From contig NZ_JAFFQD010000042.1 in NCBI RefSeq assembly GCF_016918565.1, positions 1 through 42,848 of the forward strand: DNA of 42,848 bases. The letters run 5' to 3'. The position numbers were made by a program, and so were the translations under genes. The notes under the pieces are model-generated. The model was not told the DNA's origin, made no database searches, and saw only the letters and a program-made list of their open reading frames with translations. Position 1 is the first letter of the stretch; each line of letters begins with the position of its first letter. Origin of the DNA: Desulfogranum marinum. Its GTDB lineage: Bacteria > Desulfobacterota > Desulfobulbia > Desulfobulbales > Desulfobulbaceae. Positions 7,597 through 16,014 of this stretch are shown piece after piece.

Positions 7597-8991
7597 TTAA
7601 CGACTGCTTACATCGCGTACCAGACGGACATAGTTGTATATACGGATAGCGTCTCCCTGGGGCCCGTACCCTTCTGGAAAATCATCAGGGTTGCCCACTT
7701 TAGGATCACTGCGCTGGGCTCCGGCACCATGAACATCAACCCAGCCGCTGACCATTTCTCCCGTAGTTTCATCAAGCGTACTCATAAATCCCATTGCCCT
7801 GCCAAAAGCTACGTAGGCCCCATGAGAGCCTGGATTGTCGGTCCAGTTGGCATGGGTAGTGCTGCTCCAGTAGCAGGGGTAGTCTGGTTGCCCCGCCTCA
7901 TTAGTAATACTGGTGGCATTAAAAATCGGATCAATAGCCGCTGAATCGGTAGCATCCGGAGAACGAGTATAATCAACAATTCCTTGCAGCTCTTTTACAT
8001 TGGGCAAACGCCAATCATTGTACCCCATATAATGGAGAGCATTCATTTCTTCTACCCAGCTCAAGGCCTCCTCCCAGTTGAGACCAATGGTACTGTCATC
8101 TTTTGCCCACATCAACTGCGTCGATGTATCCGTGATAGTACCATTGCGGTTTTCTTTAAACTGATTCCGCCCGTAAATAGCATTGCCACGGACATACATA
8201 ACAAAGAATTTCTTATCGCGGCCAAATAGTGTAAGGCCATATCCTTTGATTCGCCCATCGGCAAAATTCACCCCGAAAAGAAGATTGTTTTGACTGTTAC
8301 CTTCTGTATTAGCAGCGTACAGGGTACTGGAAGCGTACTGGGAATCGATAATACGCTCACCTGCTGCGGTATCACCATAATTAAAATCAAAGTAACGGGT
8401 ATCAATAAACGGCACCAGGAATGCTCCATCCCCTTGTTCGTAACCGCTGGGATCGATACCCCGGAAATCGATCAGCGAATAGAGTTCTTTGATTGTCGGC
8501 AGACGCCAATCGTCGTATCCACCTAGTTGAAGCTCCTCCGCTCCAAAAACGGCGACAACGTACGATACCTTATCATCAGCATCTATATCACCATCTCCAT
8601 CTCTATCAGGACTTTGTTGCCACATCAGGCCGGTAACATTGTCAGTGACCGTGCCATCACCGTTGTCGGTGTAGCTGGGCATTTGACGCGAGTACTGAGC
8701 ATCTTGACCGTAAAAGGCCTCCCTTTCAAAGGGGCATGTTATCTCCACGCCATTGTCGTAACATTCGTCTTGGCTGGTATCGACCACAGGAAAAGTACTT
8801 GGCATTTTCCCATTGCGAATATTGTATGCAGTTGGGGGGGAGCCTAGACGGTCTGCAAAATCTGAACTATGCCACTGGTCTCCATACGAATAACCAGCAC
8901 TCTGCCGACTCCCTGATTGAGCTACCGCCCCTGTTTGTGGGCCCAGCGTGAGACTCAGCAAAACTAACAGGATGGTGGTACAATTTTTCAT
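7597..8991 (-). CDS. Secreted protein with two DUF1566 (Lcl C-terminal-like) domains
   Basis: The start is placed at 8,991 because AGAGGGG lies just before that ATG and a clean signal peptide follows (MKNCTTILLVLLSLTLGPQTGAVAQ). The longer frame to 9,057 lacks both. The resulting 464 residues contain two copies of the DUF1566 module. Each has a NGDGTVTDNVTGLMWQQ-type or NRNGTITDTSTQLMWAK-type opening and a GYDDWRLPTIKEL or GYNDWRLPNVKEL core. A C-terminal YWSSTTHANW stretch follows. A DRDGDGDIDADD calcium-loop-like insertion lies in the first copy. DUF1566 proteins are secreted or surface proteins of unclear function, common in deltaproteobacteria and related to C-type-lectin-like folds. No partner gene is adjacent. 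Confidence 0.8.
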   Translation of the reverse strand: MKNCTTILLVLLSLTLGPQTGAVAQSGSRQSAGYSYGDQWHSSDFADRLGSPPTAYNIRNGKMPSTFPVVDTSQDECYDNGVEITCPFEREAFYGQDAQYSRQMPSYTDNGDGTVTDNVTGLMWQQSPDRDGDGDIDADDKVSYVVAVFGAEELQLGGYDDWRLPTIKELYSLIDFRGIDPSGYEQGDGAFLVPFIDTRYFDFNYGDTAAGERIIDSQYASSTLYAANTEGNSQNNLLFGVNFADGRIKGYGLTLFGRDKKFFVMYVRGNAIYGRNQFKENRNGTITDTSTQLMWAKDDSTIGLNWEEALSWVEEMNALHYMGYNDWRLPNVKELQGIVDYTRSPDATDSAAIDPIFNATSITNEAGQPDYPCYWSSTTHANWTDNPGSHGAYVAFGRAMGFMSTLDETTGEMVSGWVDVHGAGAQRSDPKVGNPDDFPEGYGPQGDAIRIYNYVRLVRDVSSR

Positions 8992-9357
8992 CTGAATTTC
9001 CCCTCTTCTTTTCACAATTTCCATGAACTCCTCACTGTTTACGATGCTCTTTCCCAAAAGGCGGAAAACCCTCTAGTAAAATGGTTTATCGTCACATTAA
9101 CGGTCATTCATGGAGAGAATATGGAGGAAAAAAGGTTTTCCAGTTTGCGCTGGACGTTCTTTTGGTGAGTTAAAAGTATTCGCTACTGACTATACAGCCT
9201 TCCGAAAATGAGATACCCTACATTGTGACAAATGGCAGAGCATACAAATCTGTGAGCGGCAAGTGATGCTGATGGCCTGCGACCTCGCTTCCCCCCGGCG
9301 TCATAGAAGCTATCAGCCGGCACTCGGACATCTCAACTTGAATAGTTAGGAATATGT
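8992..9357. other. Divergent intergenic region
   Basis: This stretch lies between the divergently transcribed DUF1566 gene and histidine-phosphatase gene and must hold both promoters. No further gene, strong hairpin or operator was recognised. Confidence 0.3.
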
Positions 9358-10020
9358 ATGGATATTAAAGCTATTAAGGATCGCCATACCGACAAAACCA
9401 AAAAAAAATCAGGCAATAGAATCTTGCTGGTCCGACATGGGGAAACTGAATGGAACCGACTGCACCGCTTTCAAGGCCGAAGCGATATACCGCTTAACCC
9501 GAAAGGGAATCACCAGGCCCGTGCCCTGGGTTTGGCTTTAAAAAAAGAAACTATTACAGCCATTTATTCCAGCCCCCTGGAACGTGCAGTTGAAACGGCT
9601 TCTCATATAGCTCAATTTCACCCTTCCGTACCGTTGATGAAAGAATCAGGATTAATAGAGATGGATTTAGGAGACTTCGAAGGAATGGAAGCGCAGCAGT
9701 GGAAGAAAGAGCATCCTGCTTTTCGAAAAGCCTGGGAAAAGAGCCCTTCCTTTTTGTCCATGCCGGGAGGAGAGAGCCTCAATCAAGTCCAGCAGCGGGC
9801 AGTTGGTACGCTGCTGCGTATTTCCGAGTCCTGTGCCCAAGGGAGCACCCTCGTGATCTGCTCACACAATTTCGTTATCACATCCTTATTGTGTTTTGCA
9901 TCCCAAACGCCGCTGGACCACTTTCGAAAATTGCGGCAGGGTACAGCAGCCCTGAATATCCTCTATCAGGATGAAACAGGTTTTCAAGTTGAAAAGGTGA
10001 ATGACCGGACGCACCTCTAA
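9358..10020 (+). CDS. Histidine phosphatase superfamily protein (phosphoglycerate mutase / CobC-like)
   Basis: This 220-residue cytosolic enzyme belongs to the branch-1 histidine phosphatases. The catalytic RHGETEWN motif is at about 26-33, followed by RFQGRSDIPLNPKGNHQA, the substrate-loop SSPLERAVETA, the acid-base Glu in LIEMDLGDFEGM, and the second catalytic His in VICSHNFVIT. The pattern fits alpha-ribazole phosphatase (CobC), phosphoglycerate mutase-like phosphatases and others, which cannot be told apart by eye. About 25 extra residues precede the first strand. A cobamide-remodelling cbiR gene lies 0.6 kb away on the opposite strand, so a CobC-like role in nucleotide-loop metabolism is an attractive inference. 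An AGGA ribosome-binding site lies about 8 bases before the ATG. Confidence 0.85.
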   Translation: MDIKAIKDRHTDKTKKKSGNRILLVRHGETEWNRLHRFQGRSDIPLNPKGNHQARALGLALKKETITAIYSSPLERAVETASHIAQFHPSVPLMKESGLIEMDLGDFEGMEAQQWKKEHPAFRKAWEKSPSFLSMPGGESLNQVQQRAVGTLLRISESCAQGSTLVICSHNFVITSLLCFASQTPLDHFRKLRQGTAALNILYQDETGFQVEKVNDRTHL

Positions 10021-10211
10021 CCAGGACTTCTCATGCAGGCTAAACATCTCCTCTCACTGTCAACGAAAACGTTTACGTACCGTGCTATATAGAAAATAGA
10101 AAAAAGGAGGAAAAGACTTGGGGTATTTTTTGAACTGACAGGCCCCGACAAATCCAAAACCTGTCAGCTCAAAGCCGAACTACGTCCGAACTACTGCAAA
10201 TGGCAATATGA

Positions 10212-10514
10212 TCACATCTCAAAATCGACAGCTCGTCTTTCGCCGATAACTTCCTTGCCAAAGGCGAGAACTTTTTGGTGTTCAGGATGATTGTTATATG
10301 TATCAAGATCTTGCAACGATTTGAATTCTGAGAGTAAAATCAAATCAGAACCAGTTTCAGCCGGCAGAATATTCTTTTCCACTTGCAAGCTGACAATCTC
10401 ATCGATCACGCCGACAAGCGCTTCCAACTTGGAAGCGAACTCGTCGATATTCTCCTCTTTTGTATTATTTAACGCACTTTCCTTGAATTTCCACATTACG
10501 ACATGCTTAATCAT
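10212..10514 (-). CDS. Dabb-family (stress-responsive alpha/beta barrel) protein
   Basis: This 100-residue protein matches the Dabb fold, a small dimeric ferredoxin-like alpha/beta barrel. It starts MIKHVVMWKFKESA, has a middle helix with the LVGVIDEI segment, and ends with SDLILLSEFKSLQDLDTYNNHPEHQKVLAF, the classic YxxHPxH signature. Dabb proteins are small dimers, some acting in stress tolerance or as polyketide cyclases. The function here is unknown. A GAGGGA ribosome-binding site precedes the ATG. It follows cbiR by 123 bases on the same strand and may be the last gene of that transcript. Confidence 0.85.
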   Translation of the reverse strand: MIKHVVMWKFKESALNNTKEENIDEFASKLEALVGVIDEIVSLQVEKNILPAETGSDLILLSEFKSLQDLDTYNNHPEHQKVLAFGKEVIGERRAVDFEM

Positions 10515-10637
10515 TATTTTCCCTCTTTAATTTCTGTAATGGCTGTTCTACCAATGGTTGACAATTGGACCCTGCCGGAGGTTTCATGTTTTTCACATTT
10601 CATCCTCTTTCAAACAGTAACGATTCTATTTTATTAC

Positions 10638-11468
10638 TCAACGAAAAAACGTCTCCCTGACAAGAGTATCAGACTCCTCCAAATCAGCAGGACTAAATAC
10701 TTCCAAATTTAATATACCGCTAAAGCCGGCCGTGTGTAGAATTTGCATCCATTCTGTTACCAGGGGTCGCGGCAAGGCAGAAAGACTCACGTGTTCTTCA
10801 TGCCCTTTCACACCGTGCAGATGAATTTCAGGTGTTACTTCAATATACCGGGTTAATACATCTGTGACCTTTTCATTGCCAAGCATTAAATGGCCCAGAT
10901 CTAGGCAGAGTTCACAAAATTTGCTCTGCAGGAAAGGTTCTAAAAAACAAGGTGAATAGTTAATATTTTCAACAAGTATCTTTTGCCTATTGTCTAAAGC
11001 ACCATAAAGAATTTCCAAAGATGCCAGAGCCCGTTGGGGCCAATCGCCCCATTGTGTGGAACGATCCTTTGCAATATAGCTTCCTGGAACCGGAACCAAC
11101 GTGGGAGGCGTAAAGGGAATATGCAAAATATAGTATAAAGGCTCAAGAATGGACATTTGCAAAAACAACTCTCTTGCCAGCTGGACAGAAGCTTCCCTTT
11201 TTTCTCGCTCCGTAGAGGCTATCTCCAAAGATGTCGGCAGATGCACTGAAAACGAAATTTTTTCCCGCGCCTTTATCTCAAGCAAGGCGTCAATCTCTCT
11301 GGAAGAAGGGAAATTGTGCAGCCTTGGCGTATGAAACAGGACAATCTCGACATGGTCTACGAGTTTTGATAATCGCTGCACATTATCAACCAGGTCTTCC
11401 CCAAAAACCATGGAAGGCGCACTCATTTTATAAGGCAAGTGGGACGCTGCTTTCTTCACAATCAACAA
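10638..11468 (-). CDS. cbiR: Cobamide-remodelling phosphodiesterase CbiR (AP-endonuclease-2-like TIM barrel)
   Basis: This 276-residue TIM-barrel protein resembles CbiR, which opens the nucleotide loop of cobamides so that the lower ligand can be replaced. Visible family features include VDHVEIVLFHT, FSVHLPTSL, YYILHIPF, the metal-site stretches LVENINYS and LCLDLGHLML, IHLHGVKGHEEHVSLSAL and LNLEVFS. His, Glu and Asp residues lie at strand ends as expected for a divalent-metal barrel. The first codon is TTG, only four bases after the stop of the acyl-CoA ligase gene, with no good ribosome-binding site, so translational coupling is likely. An internal ATG at 11,426 would lose part of the first strand. 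The gene suggests that this organism salvages and rebuilds foreign cobamides, which is inference from the family. Confidence 0.75.
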   Translation of the reverse strand: MLIVKKAASHLPYKMSAPSMVFGEDLVDNVQRLSKLVDHVEIVLFHTPRLHNFPSSREIDALLEIKAREKISFSVHLPTSLEIASTEREKREASVQLARELFLQMSILEPLYYILHIPFTPPTLVPVPGSYIAKDRSTQWGDWPQRALASLEILYGALDNRQKILVENINYSPCFLEPFLQSKFCELCLDLGHLMLGNEKVTDVLTRYIEVTPEIHLHGVKGHEEHVSLSALPRPLVTEWMQILHTAGFSGILNLEVFSPADLEESDTLVRETFFR

Positions 11469-11472
11469 CCAA

Positions 11473-13125
11473 TTATGACGAGGGGCTGACCACGTACTTT
11501 TCTCTTAACAACTTTTTATTGATCTTGCCGACACTTGTTTTGTCAATCGCGTCTACATACATAATCTTGGTCAGCAGAGCGACCTTACTCATCAGTCCCT
11601 TGTCAATATAGGCTTTTACGTGCCGAATAATGTCTCTTGGCCTCGGCACATCCTCATTCTCTTTTACCACGATAAGGGCAAGTGGCTTTTCCCCCCACTT
11701 TTCATGGGGCATTCCGATCACAGCAACTTCTAAAACTACGGGATGCAGATTTATAACATCCTCCAATTCAAGTGACGATAGCCACTCACCACCAATTTTT
11801 ATAACATCCTTCATTCGATCAGTGATTTTGACATACCTTTTTTCGTTGATATGTGCGACATCACCGGTGTGAAGATGCCCGCCTTTCCATAATATTTCAG
11901 AGTTTCGGTTGTCTTTCCAGTATCCTTGAGTAAGCCAGGGAGCACGTACCACAATCTCGCCCACACTTACACTGTCCTTGGGTATGTCATTCATTTGTTC
12001 ATCGACGACTCGCATTTGCACCAAAGGCAGCGGACGACCGGTTTTACAACGAATCTCCACATCTTCATCCTCAGTAAGCTCCTTATTTCCAACGTGAGCA
12101 ATGCTTAAAATCGGACATGTCTCAGACATTCCATAGCCTGTGAAAATATCAACGCCTTTTTCTCTTCCTGATTTACACATTTTTTTCGACATGGAAGCAC
12201 CACCTATCACGACTTTCCACTTCGAAAGATCCATTTTTTGATACTCAGGACTAGCCATAAGCATACTTAAGATGGTCGGCACACAGTGCGAAAATGTCAC
12301 CCCTTCTTTTTTAATGAGTTGGAGCAAAGTGTTCGGCACATATTTACCAGGATATACCTGCTTCACCCCTAGAGCTGTTGCCACAAAAGGAAACCCCCAG
12401 GCATGCACATGGAACATTGGAGTGATAGGCATATAAACATCATTTTGGTGAAACCTTCCTTGCTCTGGAGATGTTGCCAGCGATGCAATGGTGCTCATGG
12501 TATGCAGAACAAGTTGGCGATGGCTGAAATAAACGCCTTTCGGCATTCCGGTAGTACCGGTTGTATAAAAAGTGGTAGCCCTGGTGTTTTCATCAAAGTC
12601 TGCAAACTCAAAGGTAGCAGCTGCATTGTTCAGCAGCTCTTCATATTCGCCTGAAAACTGCAGCGAGGTATCAGGGTGAGACGCATCGTCTTGCAAAAGA
12701 ATATATTTCCGTACTGAATCAATACGACCTTTAATCTGTTCAAGAATGGGGATAAATTCGCCATTGACCAAAAGATAATCATCTTCGGCATGGTCAATGG
12801 TGTAGAGGATCTGCTCAGGAGAAAGACGGATATTGATCATGTGAAGAACAGCACCAAGCATGGGCACGGCATAATAACACTCCAGATAACGATGGCTGTC
12901 CCAATCCATAACAGCGACCGTATCTCCAGGTTTCACCCCAAGCTCAGTCAAAGCATTTGCGAGCTTGCAAACACGCTCGCGAAATTGATCATAGCTGAAA
13001 CGGAATAGATCTTTGTACACAATTTCCTGCTCGGGATTTTCTACAACCGGGGCAAGAAAAAGATTTTTTATCGATAACGGATACGAGTAAGCCGATGGGG
13101 TACACTGAATCAAATTGTCTGTCAT
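11473..13125 (-). CDS. Fatty-acid/medium-chain acyl-CoA ligase (AMP-forming)
   Basis: This 550-residue enzyme is an ANL-superfamily ligase that activates a carboxylic acid with ATP and CoA. The phosphate-binding motif TTGTTGMPKG is at 188-197. TGYGMSETCP is the family motif near the acyl site, MKDVIKIGGEWLSSLELED forms the hinge and CoA region, and DKTSVGKINKKLL carries the C-terminal catalytic lysine. The N-terminal region (YKDLFRFSYDQFRERVCKLANAL) and the FHVHAWGFPFVA stretch look like the long- or medium-chain fatty-acyl-CoA synthetase branch. The substrate is not certain. An AAGGAG ribosome-binding site supports the ATG. The gene is followed four bases later by cbiR, an unusual partner. 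Confidence 0.88.
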   Translation of the reverse strand: MTDNLIQCTPSAYSYPLSIKNLFLAPVVENPEQEIVYKDLFRFSYDQFRERVCKLANALTELGVKPGDTVAVMDWDSHRYLECYYAVPMLGAVLHMINIRLSPEQILYTIDHAEDDYLLVNGEFIPILEQIKGRIDSVRKYILLQDDASHPDTSLQFSGEYEELLNNAAATFEFADFDENTRATTFYTTGTTGMPKGVYFSHRQLVLHTMSTIASLATSPEQGRFHQNDVYMPITPMFHVHAWGFPFVATALGVKQVYPGKYVPNTLLQLIKKEGVTFSHCVPTILSMLMASPEYQKMDLSKWKVVIGGASMSKKMCKSGREKGVDIFTGYGMSETCPILSIAHVGNKELTEDEDVEIRCKTGRPLPLVQMRVVDEQMNDIPKDSVSVGEIVVRAPWLTQGYWKDNRNSEILWKGGHLHTGDVAHINEKRYVKITDRMKDVIKIGGEWLSSLELEDVINLHPVVLEVAVIGMPHEKWGEKPLALIVVKENEDVPRPRDIIRHVKAYIDKGLMSKVALLTKIMYVDAIDKTSVGKINKKLLREKYVVSPSS

Positions 13126-13729
13126 TCACTCCACTCCTTAAGGTAGTGTCTGTCCAATGGGATTAAAGGTTAAAAATTTGAAAAGGTAGATTGTCTTTTG
13201 CAAGGTGCTTTATGTTGAATATTTCAGTCCAGGTGCCAATGAGCAGTTAGGAACTATTTACAATTATATAACTAATATGAATTTAGCAGCAGCTGTTTCC
13301 TCTCAGATCGTACGCAGCTGGATGCTGCTCAATACTTGCAAACAATTTACACAGCCGGCCGCAGGTTTGGCGGCCAACTTACCATATCCTGGACGCAAAT
13401 CAATATAGACTCGTTGTGTTAGGCTATAGCTATCGTTTTTATATGTAAATCTGGGCAGTTAAAAAATCAGGAAACAGCAGAGGCGGTGTTGGCAGAAAAT
13501 CGATAATACACTTCCAAACCAAGAAATACAAAATAAAAGAGGCGGCTGAATTGCTGATAGGATAGCCTATACCAAACAGACAGCCGCCGCACATAAACAA
13601 GCGTATATTGACCGGAAGGGGGAACTTATTGATTGAAAACGAAAAACAGACTGTAACTGTTCGATTGCAATTTATATAATAATATCAATCAATTGAATTT
13701 AAAACTAAAAAGCTCATGAGAAATTCGGG
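13126..13729. other. Intergenic region with repeat copy and weak hairpin
   Basis: No gene was recognised. A long-range pair GCGGCTG/CAGCCGC lies at about 13,544-13,587. The 104-base dispersed repeat occupies 13,629-13,732. The remainder should hold the promoter of the acyl-CoA ligase operon. Confidence 0.4.
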
Positions 13730-13732
13730 TTA
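13629..13732 (+). repeat. Dispersed repeat copy 3 (about 104 bases)
   Basis: This is the second long copy of the repeat seen at 5,577-5,680, reading from TTGATTGAAAACGAAAAACAGACTGT to GCTCATGAGAAATTCGGGTT. Its last three bases form the stop codon of the glutaredoxin gene on the other strand, so the repeat abuts or has replaced the natural gene end. It may be a remnant of an insertion-sequence end. Confidence 0.7.
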
Positions 13733-13984
13733 GCGCAGCAATTTCTCTAGTTCACCCTTATTTTCAAGTGCATAAAGGTCATCGCAACCGCCTATATGGG
13801 CATCATTGATAAAAATCTGAGGCACAGTTCTCATGCCGTTGGCCTTTTCCACAAGCCGACGTCGCGCTTCATCATCATTGGTAACATCGATCTCTTCAAA
13901 ACTTGCTCCCTTTCGCTCAAGCAAGGCCTTTGCCTTGACACAATAGGGGCAGCGATCACTGGAATATATCTCTATTTTTGCCAT
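13730..13984 (-). CDS. grxC: Glutaredoxin 3
   Basis: This 84-residue protein is a small dithiol glutaredoxin. The active-site Cys-Pro-Tyr-Cys is at 12-15, in the context YSSDRCPYCVKAKALL. The cis-proline loop is MRTVPQIFIND and the glutathione-binding end is HIGGCDDLYALENKGEL. It reduces disulfides and glutathione-mixed disulfides in the cytosol, or with another low-molecular-weight thiol if glutathione is absent. An AAGGA ribosome-binding site precedes the ATG. The stop codon coincides with the terminal bases of a dispersed repeat. The gene is monocistronic. Confidence 0.93.
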   Translation of the reverse strand: MAKIEIYSSDRCPYCVKAKALLERKGASFEEIDVTNDDEARRRLVEKANGMRTVPQIFINDAHIGGCDDLYALENKGELEKLLR

Positions 13985-14326
13985 ATGTTTTCCTTGGTCT
14001 CATGGTTTATCAAAATCAGTGGTACGCATAGAGTAAGTATTCCCGGATAAAAAACAAACACCAACACCATTTTTTCTCCATGGTCTCGACCAGTCGCGTA
14101 CTCCCCCTGGTGGTAAACACATACGCTACCCACACATTGTGCCCCCTGACATACCCCTCTGCATTCTGCTACAATGTCAACATGTTGCAAACAGCTACAA
14201 GCGATGATATACAAGAAAGCAATGATCATACAATTTTACTACATACAATTACCTGCAATACCTACTCTTTTACGAGGTGATTGACAGGCGGGCATTCAAC
14301 CATTGAAATATGGATGGAGGCAATGC
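13985..14326. other. Divergent intergenic region
   Basis: This region lies between the divergent glutaredoxin and coiled-coil genes and must contain both promoters. The short frames inside it have no recognisable domain and no good ribosome-binding site. Confidence 0.3.
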
Positions 14327-14962
14327 ATGAATGACACACAATCGTTTTGGACTTCATTACCTGGTATTTTAAGTGGTATAGCTGCTGTTATCGGCGCAAT
14401 CGTGAGTCTTCTTTTGGTGCTCATCCAACTGAACATACTTCCGGTAAATAATAAGCCACCACTCACAAGCGATCAAAAAGAACTATCTTCTTTGCCGACG
14501 ATTCCACCTCCCCCATCACCTGACCAGGTAGACAAACTGGAAAGCAGAATACACGAGATTTCTGTGACAATAAATGAATTGGAAGAGAAATTTGCCACGA
14601 TTCCACTGCCGACCGGCCTTATCGAGGAATTGGAACATCACCGAGAAGAAATTGAAAAGAATATTCGGGAACTGGAGCAAATGCTTGCAGCAGCCAGACA
14701 AGAGCGAGATGAGCTTCGCGGACAGGAAAGAACAGCACCTGATATCAGCGCTCATATTCACAAGCTGGAAACAGAGACAATACCCGACCTGGAAACGCAT
14801 AAAAGGCATATGGAAAATGAACTCAATTCAGTGGCAGAGGAAATCCCAAAGGCAAAAGAGAGAAAAGAGGCAGAAGAAACGCTTCATCAACTACAAGGGG
14901 AAAAACAAATTTTGCAGGACCAATTAGACGGCCTGAGGATGGCAGAGAAATTGGAACGGTAA
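14327..14962 (+). CDS. Membrane-anchored coiled-coil protein, unknown function
   Basis: The start at 14,327 is preferred over the in-frame ATG at 14,303 because GGAGG lies about 6 bases before it, giving 211 residues. One transmembrane helix lies near the N-terminus (about 9-34, LPGILSGIAAVIGAIVSLLLVLI). A short Pro-rich linker follows (TIPPPPSP), and then about 150 residues of heptad-like, charge-rich helix predicted to form a coiled coil (DKLESRIHEISVTINELEEK, LEELEHHREEIEKNIRELEQML and so on). No enzymatic motif is visible. It could be an envelope scaffold or a partner of another membrane protein. Orientation is probably N-in with the coiled coil outside, but this is uncertain. Confidence 0.65.
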   Translation: MNDTQSFWTSLPGILSGIAAVIGAIVSLLLVLIQLNILPVNNKPPLTSDQKELSSLPTIPPPPSPDQVDKLESRIHEISVTINELEEKFATIPLPTGLIEELEHHREEIEKNIRELEQMLAAARQERDELRGQERTAPDISAHIHKLETETIPDLETHKRHMENELNSVAEEIPKAKERKEAEETLHQLQGEKQILQDQLDGLRMAEKLER

Positions 14963-15022
14963 AATTGTGCACGGGGCCAGGTCTGCCCACCCGGAACTCA
15001 ACCTATAGGGTATACTACAAAC

Positions 15023-15244
15023 ATGAACACTATAAAACCTGGTATTTATAAGCATTACAAAAGCAAGAACTATAAAGTTATCGGCGAAGCGAGTCACTCT
15101 GAAACCGAAGAAAAACTCGTTGTTTACCAATGTCTTTATGGCGACTACAGCATGTGGGTACGGCCCAAAGAGATGTTTACCGAACATGTTGAAGTGAATG
15201 GCAACCTAGTCCCACGATTTGAATTTGTGTCTGAATCCGAATAG
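15023..15244 (+). CDS. DUF1653 domain protein
   Basis: This 73-residue protein matches the DUF1653 family. It opens [37 protein letters not shown], the GxYxHYKGxxYxVxGxAxHSET-type signature, and continues with [13 protein letters not shown]. The fold is a small beta barrel of unknown function and the length is typical. The gene lies 60 bases after the coiled-coil gene on the same strand. The ribosome-binding site is weak, but the family match is clear. Confidence 0.9.
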   Translation: MNTIKPGIYKHYKSKNYKVIGEASHSETEEKLVVYQCLYGDYSMWVRPKEMFTEHVEVNGNLVPRFEFVSESE

Positions 15245-16014
15245 AAGCCCCACATGGAACCATAAAAAATGGTTAATCAGCAAGTTAAACGAAAAAGCTA
15301 ACCAATAAAGTTATCCACATTTTGAATGCATTTTAACAGTTTCTGCTACTCCCCCGACAATTCAAATAAGAACAGAGAATACCATCTCTGCTGGTTGAAC
15401 GTAGCTAGTTGAACAGTTTCCGGCCGGAGGCGATGTAGCAATTACTAAACCCTGCAAGCTTGTTAATCTGACCTTGGTTAGTACTCGAGTTGCCGACATT
15501 AGCTTAAAATGCAAGTCAAATATATTTTTTGATTTCTGCTTACTGGATCTTTGCCGATAATAAAATTCCCCGATGTTGCCGAGCCAATATCCTCCTTATA
15601 TAATCTCCTCTTTTTTCAAACCTTTTTTGCAAGTTCCCGCTGGCAACCATACAGCAAGCGGTGCAGGCTCTATGGCGGTATTGATCGGAAAAATAACGCA
15701 AGCAGCCGCTTTGAAGGTGGGAAAGAACCGTATAAAGAGGTAAGAACCTTGTACTGTAGTCTACCTTAAATAATTGCCATCTAGCCCGCTTTCTGCGTTA
15801 TGCTCAAAATTTCATCCTCGGAGATAAGCGAAGACTCCGATTTTTATTATAGACCTGTGGTAAAATTTATCACATGCCTTAGAGTCAAGGCTTACCTGAA
15901 CTCTAACTCAATTACTATTAATTGAAGATACCCTCTAGGTTGAAAAAAGGGATTCTATTAAAAATCCCCAAAAAATAAAAAAAGTATACTCTCCCGATAC
16001 ACTCTGGATTATTC
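15245..16014. other. Long intergenic region, possibly decayed
   Basis: No convincing gene was found in 770 bases. A 72-codon frame at 15,551-15,769 and other short frames lack a ribosome-binding site and domains. A possible terminator lies at about 15,816-15,845: TCGGAG, a 12-base loop, CTCCGA, then TTTTT. The sequence around 15,790-15,840 (TCTGCGTTATGCTCAAAAT) has the look of mobile-element border DNA, but no element could be delimited. Confidence 0.35.

Noticed and set aside
13972-14229. 85-codon minus frame upstream of glutaredoxin
   Set aside because: It overlaps the glutaredoxin start, shows no domain and has no ribosome-binding site.
15551-15769. 72-codon plus frame in the long gap
   Set aside because: No ribosome-binding site, no recognisable content and atypical composition; it may be a relic but cannot be supported.
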